A stretch of 44,160 nt of DNA, taken from assembly GCA_903845065.1 (NCBI GenBank), contig CAIMWH010000214.1, forward strand, positions 1 through 44,160, given 5' to 3'. The translations under genes were made by a program, and so were the position numbers. Below, piece by piece: positions 16,521 through 24,650 of the stretch. The notes beneath the pieces are model-generated. The model was not told where the DNA came from, searched no databases, and saw nothing but the letters and a program-made list of their open reading frames with translations. Every line of letters starts with the position of its first letter. The first letter of the stretch is position 1. The stretch comes from an uncultured Rhodospirillales bacterium. GTDB lineage: Bacteria; Pseudomonadota; Alphaproteobacteria; Acetobacterales; Acetobacteraceae.

Positions 16521-17377
16521 CAGGTCGCTCCGATTTCGGCCAGGGCGGCGGCGAGCTGGGCGGCGTCCGGGTTGCGGTAATGCCAGAGGAGCTGGTTTTC
16601 CATGAAGGAGACGCCCTTGCCCTTCACCGTGTGGGCGACCAGCACGGTGGGGCGGCCGGGGCGGGGCGGCGGGGCGGTGAGGGCGGCGTGCAGGGCGGCG
16701 TGGTCGTGGCCGTCGAGTTCGTGGACGCCCCAGTTGAAGGCGCGGAACTTGTCGGCCAGGGGATGCAGGTCACTGATGGCGGCGACGGTGCCGAAGCTTT
16801 GCATCTTGTTGTAGTCGACGATGGCGATGAGGTTGTCGAGGCCGAGGTGTTGCGCGAGTTGCACGGCCTCCCAGTTGGAGCCTTCGTCCAGTTCGCCATC
16901 GGAGAGGATGCAGAAGCTGCGCCAGGCGGCGCCGGCGCGCTGCGCGGCGAGGGCCATGCCGGTGGCGATGGGCAGTCCGTGGCCGAGGGAGCCGGTGGAG
17001 ACCTCGACGCCGGGGACGGTGCGGGTGACGTGGCCGGACAGGCGGCTGCCGTTGGTGCCGTATTCGGCGAGTTCGCCGATGGGCAGGAAGCCGCGCTCGG
17101 CCAAGGCGGCGTAGAGGATGGCGGCGGCGTGGCCCTTGGAGACCACCAGGCGGTCGCGTTCGGGCCAGTCGGGGGTGGCGGGGTCGAGGCGGAGGATGCC
17201 GGCGTAGAGGACGGCGAGGATATCGGCCATGGAGAGGCAGGAGCCGATATGGGAGGCGCGGGAGGCGAAGGTCATGCGCAGGGCGTGGGCGCGCAGGCGG
17301 GTGGCGAGGGGTTCGCTGCGGAGGCTCATGCGGGGGCCATCTCGATGGCGGGGTTTGGCCTTGTTCGTATCGCCCAT
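16520..17377 (-). CDS. Transketolase N-terminal subunit (thiamine-diphosphate-binding domain)
   Basis: 285 residues. HIGSCLSMADILAVLYAG, the GHAAAILYAAL region and 'STGSLGHGLPIATGMALA' are classic transketolase motifs. The ThDP/Mg motif is in LSDGELDEGSNWEA followed by VDYNKMQ. ATG 17377 is preferred because GGAGG(T) lies ten bases upstream; ATG 17329 (MSLRSEP) is an alternative with a poorer ribosome site. Split transketolases like this are frequent in O-antigen or capsule clusters and in archaea, and less often the main pentose-pathway enzyme. The gene lies 33 bp after the large membrane protein. Confidence 0.9.
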   Translation of the reverse strand: MGDTNKAKPRHRDGPRMSLRSEPLATRLRAHALRMTFASRASHIGSCLSMADILAVLYAGILRLDPATPDWPERDRLVVSKGHAAAILYAALAERGFLPIGELAEYGTNGSRLSGHVTRTVPGVEVSTGSLGHGLPIATGMALAAQRAGAAWRSFCILSDGELDEGSNWEAVQLAQHLGLDNLIAIVDYNKMQSFGTVAAISDLHPLADKFRAFNWGVHELDGHDHAALHAALTAPPPRPGRPTVLVAHTVKGKGVSFMENQLLWHYRNPDAAQLAAALAEIGAT

Positions 17378-17410
17378 CGCCGTTGCAACCTCCGCCGGCC
17401 TGCCGTTGAT

Positions 17411-19528
17411 CTAGCCGCCGGTGAGCCGCGTGCGCAACGCCTGGACCGGGGCCGACGTCTCGGTGCAGGTGCCGGTTGGCAGCCAGGCGTCCCAGCGCCG
17501 CAACGGTACCAGGGCACAGCGCTCGAAACCAGCCTGGCGTGCGACGCGCTCATGCAGCGCGCGTTCCGGGGCGGGCACGGAGTCACGCAGCACGCCGGGG
17601 CCGCCGCCGTCCAGCAGGAGGGCGCGTGGCCGGGCGGCGGCGATCTGGCCGGCGATGGTGGTGAGTTCGCGCTCGGTGCGGATGGCGAGGAAGATGTTGA
17701 GCGGGGGCATGAAGGGTTTCAGGCGGCTGTCGCGCAGGGTGGCGTAGGTATAGGCGGTGATCCACAGGATATCGCCGGGGGCGGCGGCGCGGCGGAGTTC
17801 GGCGGTGCGTTCGCGCTGTTCGGCGCAGATGGGCGCGGGGAGGGAGAGGCCGGCGAGGCAGCCGGGTTCCACTGTCTCGTCGCTGATCAGCTTCTGGTAC
17901 GACTGGTTCATCAGGCCGATCGCCAGGGGGATGGGGAGGGCGACGAGCACGATGACGATGGTCATCAGGCCGGTGTGGCGCCAGTGGCGGGCGACGAGGG
18001 GGGCGAGGAGGAGCACGTAGAGCAGCAGGGTGACCCACAGGTTCCAGTCGTGCGGGCGGTTGGCGTAGTAGGGGGCCCAGGCGATGATGATGCCGCCGAG
18101 GCCGGCGCTGAAGGGGTCCACCCTTGTGTCATTGGTGCGGAGCAGGGCGGCCATGCCGCGGGCGACGGCGTAGGCGGCGTGGCCGAACACGACCAGGACG
18201 ATGAGGCGGAAGGAGGGGCGCAGGCCGCCGAAGCCGCCGGCGAAGAGTTCGGCGTAGGTGGTGCCAGATTGCAGGGCAAGGTCCGGCCAGATGCCCACCG
18301 CGAGGCGGAAGGCCAGCAGGGTGGCCAGCGCGACCAAGGCGGCGGCGGCGATCACGGCGGCGAGGGCCGCGGTCCATTGCCGCCATCCGGTGGTGCGCAC
18401 GCGGATCAGCCAGGCGAGGCCGAGGCCCATGGTGGTCGCCACCCCGGTTTCGAGGTTGTGCAGCAGGGCGAGCATGGCGACGGCGCCGGCGATGGCGGAG
18501 ATGCGCGGCAGGGGGGGGGAGCGCAGGCCGAGCAGGACGAGGGCGGCGATGGGGAACAGGAGGAAGCGCAGGCCGGACTGGTTGGGGAACTGCACCGCGA
18601 GGCTGCCGGTGGAGAGGAAGGGCAGGGCGACGAGGACCATCATGAGCAGGAGGAGCGCGCGGGCGCGCAGGGCAGCGCCGCGGGTGGCTTGCCAGGCTGC
18701 GAGCAGGAATAGTGCCAGCGTGACGGCCTGGGAGATTTGCAGGCTGCGCACGAGGTCGCCGAGGTCCGGCGCGATGCCGGCGCGGACGGCGGCGGTGACG
18801 GCGAGTTGCACGAACAGGCCGTAGGACAGCGGGACGTCGGCGAGGAAGCGGTAGCTGGCGGCGAGCATTTCGCCGCCGGCGAACATGGCGGTGAGGTGGG
18901 CGTCGATCCACGGCAGGGTGGCGGGGGTGGTGCGCAGCATCAGCGGGGAGGCGGCGGGGAGCAGCATCAGCAGCACGCCGGCGGCGGCGGTGGCGAGGAT
19001 GGCGGGGGTGGGCAGGCGCGGGCCGAGGATGAAGATGGCGAGGCCGGTGGCGAGGGTGAGCCAGACCCAGGTGACCCAGCGCATCTCGGGTTCGAGCGAG
19101 GGCTGCGGCTGGCTGTCGAGCAGGTTGAACTGGATCGCCAGCACCGCGAGGGCGGCGAGGCAGGCGGTCCAGGGCAGCAGCCGGGGCGGAATGGCGATGC
19201 GTGGCCAGCCCAGCACGCGGCGGACGACGCTTGCCAGGGCCAGCATGGCGCAGAAGGCCATCAGGGCCATGCGCAGCGGCGCGGAATCGGCGATGCCGAA
19301 CCCCTGCACCTGCTCGGCGACGAAGGCGGCGGTTCGGCTGGGTTGTTCGGGGATCAGGGCGTAGACGGCGATGCCGGCGGCCAGTGCCAGCAGGGCGATG
19401 CCGAGGGCGGCGGTGTCGATGGTTTCGAACGGCGCCAGCAGGCTGCGTCCGAACGCCAGCGGCAGGGCCAGCACGCGGGCGGGCGGGCTGGCGGGGTAGG
19501 GCACGGCGCGATCGGGGGGTATCGGCAT
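17411..19528 (-). CDS. Large polytopic membrane protein, possible glycosyltransferase-C-like enzyme
   Basis: 705 residues with roughly a dozen hydrophobic segments from about 45 to 530 (for example LLALAAGIAVYALIP, WLTLATGLAIFILGP, LVVFGHAAYAVARG). A soluble C-terminal domain of about 150 residues starts near 555, with 'PGDILWITAYTYATLRDSR' and PRALLLDGGGPGV. The polytopic-plus-soluble-tail shape recalls GT-C lipid-linked sugar transferases, but I see no clear catalytic Asp-containing loop motif and no family signature. It starts 4 bp after tetR and leads straight into the transketolase genes, so a role in assembling or exporting the same glycan is likely (inference). Confidence 0.7.
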   Translation of the reverse strand: MPIPPDRAVPYPASPPARVLALPLAFGRSLLAPFETIDTAALGIALLALAAGIAVYALIPEQPSRTAAFVAEQVQGFGIADSAPLRMALMAFCAMLALASVVRRVLGWPRIAIPPRLLPWTACLAALAVLAIQFNLLDSQPQPSLEPEMRWVTWVWLTLATGLAIFILGPRLPTPAILATAAAGVLLMLLPAASPLMLRTTPATLPWIDAHLTAMFAGGEMLAASYRFLADVPLSYGLFVQLAVTAAVRAGIAPDLGDLVRSLQISQAVTLALFLLAAWQATRGAALRARALLLLMMVLVALPFLSTGSLAVQFPNQSGLRFLLFPIAALVLLGLRSPPLPRISAIAGAVAMLALLHNLETGVATTMGLGLAWLIRVRTTGWRQWTAALAAVIAAAALVALATLLAFRLAVGIWPDLALQSGTTYAELFAGGFGGLRPSFRLIVLVVFGHAAYAVARGMAALLRTNDTRVDPFSAGLGGIIIAWAPYYANRPHDWNLWVTLLLYVLLLAPLVARHWRHTGLMTIVIVLVALPIPLAIGLMNQSYQKLISDETVEPGCLAGLSLPAPICAEQRERTAELRRAAAPGDILWITAYTYATLRDSRLKPFMPPLNIFLAIRTERELTTIAGQIAAARPRALLLDGGGPGVLRDSVPAPERALHERVARQAGFERCALVPLRRWDAWLPTGTCTETSAPVQALRTRLTGG

Positions 19529-19532
19529 GGGG

Positions 19533-20186
19533 CTAGGCCGGGAGGGTCTGGAGGTAGCCGAGGACGGATTCGACGGCCATGCGGCGGTGGTTGTCGCGCA
19601 GTTCGGGGGCGAGGGGGTCTTTGCCGAAGATGGTGCCGAGGGTGTAGCGGTTGGCGACGCGGAAGAAGCAGAAGCCGGTGATCAGCAGGTGGACGCCGAT
19701 GGGGTCGGCGTCGGTGCGGAACAGGCCTTCGGCCTGGCCGCGCGCCAGGATGCCGGCGATGGTGGTGATGACGGTGACGTTGAGGCCCTGCATGGTGCCG
19801 GAGCGGGCGATGTGTTCGGCGCGGTGGATGTTCTCGATGCTGACCAGGCGGGCGAAGCGAGGGTCGGCGGCGTGATAGTCAAACACGAACTCGGTCATGC
19901 GGCGGATGGCTTCGGCGGGGGGTAGGGCATCAAGGCGCAGGGCGGCCTCGGCGGCGCGCATGGCGGCGTAGCATTGTTCGAGGACGGCGCGGTACAGGCC
20001 GTCCTTGGAGCCGAAGTAGTAGTAGATCATCCGCACGTTGGTGCCGGTGCGCGCCGCAATGGCGTCAACCCGGGCGCCGCTGAGGCCGTTGTCGGAGAAT
20101 TCGATGAGGGCGGCATCGAGGATGGCGCGCTGGGTAGCGGCCGGGTCACGCGAGCGGCGGGGCGGGGCGGCGGGGATGTCGTCCAT
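19533..20186 (-). CDS. TetR/AcrR-family regulator with RutR-like C-terminal domain
   Basis: 217 residues from ATG 20186, which has GGGAAAAGG just upstream; ATG 20201 is possible but lacks a ribosome site. The N-terminal helix-turn-helix reads RVDAIAARTGTNVRMIYYYF and continues GSKDGLYRAVLEQ. The ligand domain segment RFARLVSIENIHRAEHI resembles the RutR/YcdC-type C-terminal domain. It faces the amino-acid-type ABC importer operon across a palindrome and lies only 4 bp from the downstream membrane protein gene. It could therefore control both directions. The ligand is unknown; RutR-like proteins often sense small nitrogenous or aromatic metabolites. Confidence 0.9.
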   Translation of the reverse strand: MDDIPAAPPRRSRDPAATQRAILDAALIEFSDNGLSGARVDAIAARTGTNVRMIYYYFGSKDGLYRAVLEQCYAAMRAAEAALRLDALPPAEAIRRMTEFVFDYHAADPRFARLVSIENIHRAEHIARSGTMQGLNVTVITTIAGILARGQAEGLFRTDADPIGVHLLITGFCFFRVANRYTLGTIFGKDPLAPELRDNHRRMAVESVLGYLQTLPA

Positions 20187-20238
20187 GTCGCCTTTTCCCA
20201 TGGTTGGGCCGTGGTTCAAAGCTGGTTCGACGGCGCGC

Positions 20239-20276
20239 TTGACTTGAATTAAGCGCTTACTTAAAAGCCGGGTCAA
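20239..20276. promoter_or_regulatory. Overlapping divergent promoters with TetR-type palindrome
   Basis: Plus strand: TTGACT (20239-20244), 16 bases, TTAAAA (20261-20266). Minus strand: TTGACC (20276 to 20271), 17 bases, CTTAAT (20253 to 20248). A palindrome, perfect over TAAGCGCTTA (20250-20259) and imperfect over 20244-20264, sits inside both promoters. A regulator bound here would block transcription of the importer operon and of tetR together. The plus-strand gene starts at 20346 with AGGGAG at 20335-20340. Confidence 0.6.
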
Positions 20277-20345
20277 GGCTGCCGGCACCAGTTGGCGGCG
20301 GGAATGAACAGCTTCCGGTGAGAAGCGCGTGGGCAGGGAGCGACG

Positions 20346-21014
20346 ATGGGTCCGACACTCGATTTCAGCGTTGTCTTCGATGCCATGCCGCTGTTGCTGT
20401 GGGGGTGCCTGGGCACGCTCGGGCTGGCGGTGGCGGGGATTGCGCTGGCGCTGGTGATCGGGGTGCTGGGCGTGGTGACGCGGGGGTCGGCGATGGCGCC
20501 GGTGCGGATCGCGACGATCGCGTTCATCGAGATCATCCGCAACACGCCGTTCCTGGTGCAGATATTCTTCCTGTTTTTCGCGCTGCCCGGACTGGGGTTG
20601 AAGCTGAACCCGACGGTGACGGCGATTATCGCGCTGGGGGTGAATGGCGGGGCCTACGCGATCGAGATCATCCGCGGCGGCGTGCAGTCCATCCCGCGCG
20701 GGCAGACCGAGGCGGGGTTGGCGCTGGGGCTGCATCCGGCGCAGGTGTTTCGGCTGATCATCCTCAAGCCGGCGTTGCGGGCGATTTATCCGGCGTTGAC
20801 CGGGCAGTTCATCATGTTGACGCTGACCTCGTCGATTTGTTCGTCGGTGGCGGCGTATGAATTGACCTCGGTGGCGCAGCGGATCGAGAGCGATACTTTC
20901 CGCAGTTTCGAGGTGTATTTCACCATCACCGGGCTGTACTTGGCGATGTCCTGGCTGCTGATGAGCGGGTTCGCGCTGATTTCGCGCCGCAACTTCAGCT
21001 ACCCGACGCGATAG
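20346..21014 (+). CDS. Amino-acid ABC transporter permease (HisMQ/GlnP family), first subunit
   Basis: 222 residues with about five membrane helices. The family signature at residues about 55-75 is FIEIIRNTPFLVQIFFLFFA (polar amino-acid permease loop). NGGAYAIEIIRGGVQSIPRGQTEAGLALGL is the EAA loop region that touches the ATPase. The start is supported by AGGGAG five bases upstream. It is the first gene of the operon that continues with a second permease, a binding protein, an ATPase, aroQ and an AroE-like gene, with gaps of 7-35 bp. Confidence 0.93.
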   Translation: MGPTLDFSVVFDAMPLLLWGCLGTLGLAVAGIALALVIGVLGVVTRGSAMAPVRIATIAFIEIIRNTPFLVQIFFLFFALPGLGLKLNPTVTAIIALGVNGGAYAIEIIRGGVQSIPRGQTEAGLALGLHPAQVFRLIILKPALRAIYPALTGQFIMLTLTSSICSSVAAYELTSVAQRIESDTFRSFEVYFTITGLYLAMSWLLMSGFALISRRNFSYPTR

Positions 21015-21025
21015 GGGCGGCGGGC

Positions 21026-21679
21026 ATGTCCAAGGGTTTCGGCGCGGCGGAGTTCCTGTTCCTGCTCGAGGGCCTGAAATGGACCCTGCTGCTGTCGGCT
21101 GTCGCGTTTGCCGGGGGTGGGGTGTTCGGGCTGCTGGTGGCGCTGGGGCGCACGGCGCCGTATGCGGCGGTGCGGCGGGCGATGGCGGGCTATATCGCGG
21201 TGTTCCAGGGCACGCCGCTGCTGATGCAGTTGTTCGTGGCGTATTACGGGCTGGCGCTGCTCGGGCTGAAGCTGCCGGCCTGGGTGGCGGTGGCGATCGG
21301 GTTCACGCTCAATGCGAGCGCCTTCCTCGGCGATATCTGGCGTGGCGCCATCGAGGCGGTGCCGCGCGGGCAGGATGAGGCGGCGAGCGCGCTGGGGCTG
21401 CATTACGGGCAGCGGATGCGCGATATCGTGTTGCCGCAGGCCTTCCGTATCGCCCAGCCGGCCACGGTTGGCTACCTGGTGCAGCTCATCAAGGGCACGT
21501 CGCTGGCCGCCATCGTCGGCTTCATCGAGCTGGCGCGGGCCGGGCAGATTGTCTCGAACCAGATTTTCGAACCCATCCTCGTGTTCGGCGTGGTGGGTGC
21601 GATCTATTTTTGCCTCTGCTGGCCGCTGTCGCTGTTGAGCGCCCGGCTGGAGGCGAAATTCGCCGCGGCGACGCGGTGA
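21026..21679 (+). CDS. Amino-acid ABC transporter permease (HisMQ/GlnP family), second subunit
   Basis: 217 residues, again with about five membrane helices. AVFQGTPLLMQLFVAYYGLA corresponds to the conserved RxTPLLxQ region with Gln in place of Arg. SAFLGDIWRGAIEAVPRGQD begins the EAA loop. It begins 11 bp after the first permease, with a G-rich ribosome site. The two permeases probably form a heterodimer in the inner membrane. Confidence 0.93.
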   Translation: MSKGFGAAEFLFLLEGLKWTLLLSAVAFAGGGVFGLLVALGRTAPYAAVRRAMAGYIAVFQGTPLLMQLFVAYYGLALLGLKLPAWVAVAIGFTLNASAFLGDIWRGAIEAVPRGQDEAASALGLHYGQRMRDIVLPQAFRIAQPATVGYLVQLIKGTSLAAIVGFIELARAGQIVSNQIFEPILVFGVVGAIYFCLCWPLSLLSARLEAKFAAATR

Positions 21680-21714
21680 TGACACCCCGCAAACACCACC
21701 AGGGAGACCACGCC

Positions 21715-22539
21715 ATGACCAGCCTTACCCGCCGCCACTTGCTCGGCGCCGCCAGCCTCGCGCTGGGCGCCTCCATCCTGCCGGGCGCCGCCCGTGCCGA
21801 TACCATCGCCGACATCAAGAAGCGCGGCAAAGTGATCATCGGCATCCAGGGCGACAACCCGCCGTTCGGCTTCGTCAACACCGCGGGCGTGCAGGACGGG
21901 TTCGATGGCGATATCGGCCGGATGTTCGCGGCGTTCCTCGGCGTGCAGGCCGAGTTCAGCCCGCTGGCGGTGGCCAACCGCATTCCGGCGCTGACCACCG
22001 GGCGGGTGGATGTGCTGTTCGCCACCATGGCGATGCTGCCGGACCGCGCCAAGGCGGTGCAGTTCAGCAAGCCGTATGTGGCCAACTACATCACCCTCAC
22101 CGCGCCGAAGGCCACGGTGGTGAAGACCGATGCGGACATGGGCAAGCTGGTGATCGGCGTGCCGCGCTCCTCGGTGCAGGATACCCAGATCACCCAGCAT
22201 GCGCCGTCCGGCACCACCATCCGCCGGTTCGACGATGATGCCGCGACCATCCAGGCGATGCTGTCGGGCCAGGTGGATGCGGTGGGCGGCAACATGTTCT
22301 ACGTGCAGCGGCTGGATGCGCAGAAGCCGGGCATATTCGAGGACAAGCTGGAGTTCACCCGCCTCTACAACGGCGCCTGCGGGCGGCTGGGCGACAAGGA
22401 GATGAACACCGCGCTGAACGCGTTCATCGACCAGATCGTTGCCAATGGCTCGCTGGTGGCGCCGTATCAGAAGTGGATGAAGATGGCGCCGCCGAAGTTC
22501 CCGGCCTCGGTTGACGGCGTGCCGTTCACCGTTTCGTAG
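21715..22539 (+). CDS. Periplasmic substrate-binding protein family 3 (amino-acid type), probable Tat substrate
   Basis: 274 residues from ATG 21715, with AGGGAG at 21701-21706. The leader has LTRRHLLGAASLALGASI, a twin-arginine motif followed by a hydrophobic core, with cleavage likely after ARA (about residue 27). The mature part starts DTIADIKKRGKVIIGIQGDN, typical of family 3. GFDGDIGRMFAAFLG and the Arg in the ANRIPALTTGRVDVL segment are ligand-pocket landmarks. Genes for shikimate-type enzymes downstream suggest the ligand may be a quinate- or shikimate-like hydroxy acid rather than an amino acid (inference). Confidence 0.92.
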   Translation: MTSLTRRHLLGAASLALGASILPGAARADTIADIKKRGKVIIGIQGDNPPFGFVNTAGVQDGFDGDIGRMFAAFLGVQAEFSPLAVANRIPALTTGRVDVLFATMAMLPDRAKAVQFSKPYVANYITLTAPKATVVKTDADMGKLVIGVPRSSVQDTQITQHAPSGTTIRRFDDDAATIQAMLSGQVDAVGGNMFYVQRLDAQKPGIFEDKLEFTRLYNGACGRLGDKEMNTALNAFIDQIVANGSLVAPYQKWMKMAPPKFPASVDGVPFTVS

Positions 22540-22560
22540 CGCGATAGCCTGGAACGCGGC

Positions 22561-23319
22561 ATGTCACACGCTCAGGGTGAAGCTCCCCTCATCCATATGG
22601 AAGGGGTGGAGAAATGGTATGGCGCGTTCCAGGCGCTGACGAACATCAACCTGTCGGTCCGGCGCGGCGAGAAGATCGTGCTGTGCGGGCCGTCGGGGTC
22701 CGGCAAATCGACGCTGATCCGTTGCATCAACCATCTGGAAGGCTACCAGAAGGGCCGGATCGTGGTGGATGGCACGGTGCTGTCGAACTCGATGAAGGCG
22801 ATCGACGCGGTGCGCAGCGAAGTGGGCATGGTGTTCCAGTCGTTCAATTTGTTTCCGCATTTGACGATATTGCAGAACTGCACGCTGGCGCCGATGCGGG
22901 TGCGCAAGGCGGACCGTGCCACCGCCGAGGCGACGGCGCGGCGGTATCTCGACCGGGTGCGGATTCTCGACCAGGCCGACAAGTATCCGGCGCAGCTTTC
23001 GGGCGGGCAGCAGCAGCGGGTGGCGATTGCGCGGGCGCTGTGCATGGAGCCCAAGGTGATGCTGTTCGACGAGCCGACTTCGGCGCTCGATCCCGAGATG
23101 GTGAAGGAAGTGCTGGACACCATGGTGGGGCTGGCGGCGGATGGCATGACGATGATCTGCGTGACCCATGAGATGGGGTTTGCCCGCCAGGTGGCGGACC
23201 GGGTGATCTTCATGGCGAAGGGTGAGATTATCGAGGAGGCGGCGCCGGAGACCTTCTTCAGTGCGCCGCAACACCAGCGTACCCGTGAATTCCTCGGCCA
23301 GATCCTTCAGGGCCATTGA
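22561..23319 (+). CDS. Amino-acid ABC transporter ATPase (GlnQ/HisP type)
   Basis: 252 residues. Walker [11 protein letters not shown]-loop [11 protein letters not shown], signature [15 protein letters not shown], Walker [15 protein letters not shown] and H-loop [15 protein letters not shown] are all intact. The start at 22561 has only a weak ribosome site, 21 bp after the binding protein; ATG 22597 in front of EGVEKWYG is an alternative. The length matches GlnQ. It energises the importer encoded by the three preceding genes. Confidence 0.94.
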   Translation: MSHAQGEAPLIHMEGVEKWYGAFQALTNINLSVRRGEKIVLCGPSGSGKSTLIRCINHLEGYQKGRIVVDGTVLSNSMKAIDAVRSEVGMVFQSFNLFPHLTILQNCTLAPMRVRKADRATAEATARRYLDRVRILDQADKYPAQLSGGQQQRVAIARALCMEPKVMLFDEPTSALDPEMVKEVLDTMVGLAADGMTMICVTHEMGFARQVADRVIFMAKGEIIEEAAPETFFSAPQHQRTREFLGQILQGH

Positions 23320-23335
23320 TCAAGGACGACCCGCC

Positions 23336-23785
23336 ATGAGCCGCCTCGTTTTTATGTTGAACGGTCCCAATCTCAACCTGCTCGGCAAGCGCCAGCCGCA
23401 CATCTATGGCCATGAGACGCTGGCCGATGTGGAGCGGGACTGCCGGGCGCTGGCGGCCGAGCTGGGGCTGGAGCTGCGGTTTCATCAGTCCAACCGGGAA
23501 TACGAGATCATTGATTGGATTCATGAGGCGCGCGAGATCGCCGGTGGGATCGTGATCAATCCGGCGGCATTCACCCATACGTCAGTCGCGGTGCTGGATG
23601 CGTTGAACACCTTCGATGCGCCGGTGATCGAGATCCATATCTCCAATGTTCATAAGCGGGAGGAGTTCCGCCACCACTCGTTCGTTTCCACGCGGGCGGA
23701 CGGGGTGATCGCGGGGTTCGGCACCCAGGGGTATCAGCTGGCGCTGCGGCGGGTGGCGCGGTTGATCGACGAGAAGGCGGCCTGA
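23336..23785 (+). CDS. aroQ: Type II 3-dehydroquinate dehydratase
   Basis: 149 residues from ATG 23336, with AAGGA at 23322-23326; upstream in-frame codons overlap the ATPase gene. [17 protein letters not shown] holds the active-site Arg19 and Tyr24; Asn75, His101 (EIHISN) and Arg112 (EEFRHHSF) match the family's catalytic and binding positions. Type II enzymes interconvert 3-dehydroquinate and 3-dehydroshikimate by anti elimination and serve either biosynthesis or quinate catabolism. Its place in a transporter operon followed by an AroE-like gene favours a catabolic or salvage role. Confidence 0.94.
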   Translation: MSRLVFMLNGPNLNLLGKRQPHIYGHETLADVERDCRALAAELGLELRFHQSNREYEIIDWIHEAREIAGGIVINPAAFTHTSVAVLDALNTFDAPVIEIHISNVHKREEFRHHSFVSTRADGVIAGFGTQGYQLALRRVARLIDEKAA

Positions 23786-23792
23786 CGGTTTC

Positions 23793-24626
23793 ATGATCAC
23801 CGGTTCGACGCGGCTTATCGCCCACATCGGCTACCCCACCGGGTCCTTCAAGGCGCCGATGATCTACAACCCGTGGTTCGAGGCGCGGGGGATCGATGCG
23901 GTGGTGGTGCCGATGGCGGTGACGGCGGAGGATTATGCCGCCGTGCTGCGGCCGTTGTTTCGGGTGAAGAATGCGTTGGGCGCGCTGGTGACGATGCCGC
24001 ACAAGGTGACGACGACGGGGCTGGTGGATGAGCTGACGCCGACGGCGCGGATTGCCGGGGCGTGCAACGCGATTCTGCGTCGGGCGGATGGCAGCCTGCT
24101 GGGCGACATGTTTGACGGCGCCGGGTTTGTGCGCGGGGTGGCGCGCAAGGGGCGTGCGATTGCGGGGGCGAGTGCGCTGGTGGTGGGCAGCGGGGGGGTG
24201 GGCTCGGCCATTGCCGCCTCGCTGGCGGCGGGCGGGGTGGCGCGGCTGGGGGTGTTCGACGTCAATCCGGCCATGGCCGAGGCGTTGGCGGGGCGGTTGC
24301 GGCGGCATTATCCCGGGTTGGCGCTGGAAGTGGGCGGGCGTGATCCGGCGGGGTTCGATATCGCGGTGAACGCGACGCCGCTGGGGATGCAGGACGGCGA
24401 TCCGCTGCCGTTCGATGTGGCGCGGCTGGGGCCGGCGGTGTTCGTCGGCGAGGTGGTGATGAAGCAGGAGTTCACGCCGCTGCTGCGCGCCGCCCGGGCC
24501 GTCGGGTGCGCGGTGCAGGTGGGGACGGACATGCTGTTCGAGATGATCCCGGCGTATCTGGAGTTCTTCGGGTTGGGGACCGCGACGCCGGATGAACTGC
24601 GGGCGGTGGCGCGGATCGAATACTAG
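23793..24626 (+). CDS. Shikimate/quinate dehydrogenase-like protein with altered substrate pocket
   Basis: 277 residues. The catalytic Lys (VTMPHK, Lys71), Asn92 (GACNAI) and Asp108 (MFDGAGF) of the AroE family are kept, as is the Rossmann motif VVGSGGVGSAIAASLA. However, the N-terminal SxS that holds the shikimate carboxylate is replaced: the segment reads TGSFKAP, so the two serine positions are Phe19 and Ala21. The usual NTDG is DMFDG. It starts 7 bp after aroQ. It is probably a specialised AroE paralogue acting on another cyclic polyol or keto acid, not the biosynthetic shikimate dehydrogenase. Family confident, substrate unknown. Confidence 0.85.
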   Translation: MITGSTRLIAHIGYPTGSFKAPMIYNPWFEARGIDAVVVPMAVTAEDYAAVLRPLFRVKNALGALVTMPHKVTTTGLVDELTPTARIAGACNAILRRADGSLLGDMFDGAGFVRGVARKGRAIAGASALVVGSGGVGSAIAASLAAGGVARLGVFDVNPAMAEALAGRLRRHYPGLALEVGGRDPAGFDIAVNATPLGMQDGDPLPFDVARLGPAVFVGEVVMKQEFTPLLRAARAVGCAVQVGTDMLFEMIPAYLEFFGLGTATPDELRAVARIEY

Positions 24627-24650
24627 CTGGGCAGCGTTTGCGCGGTTGTG

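Noticed and set aside
16580-18712. 710-codon open frame on the plus strand
   Set aside because: Gly/Glu/Gln-rich shadow of the transketolase and membrane-protein genes, without ribosome site or domain.
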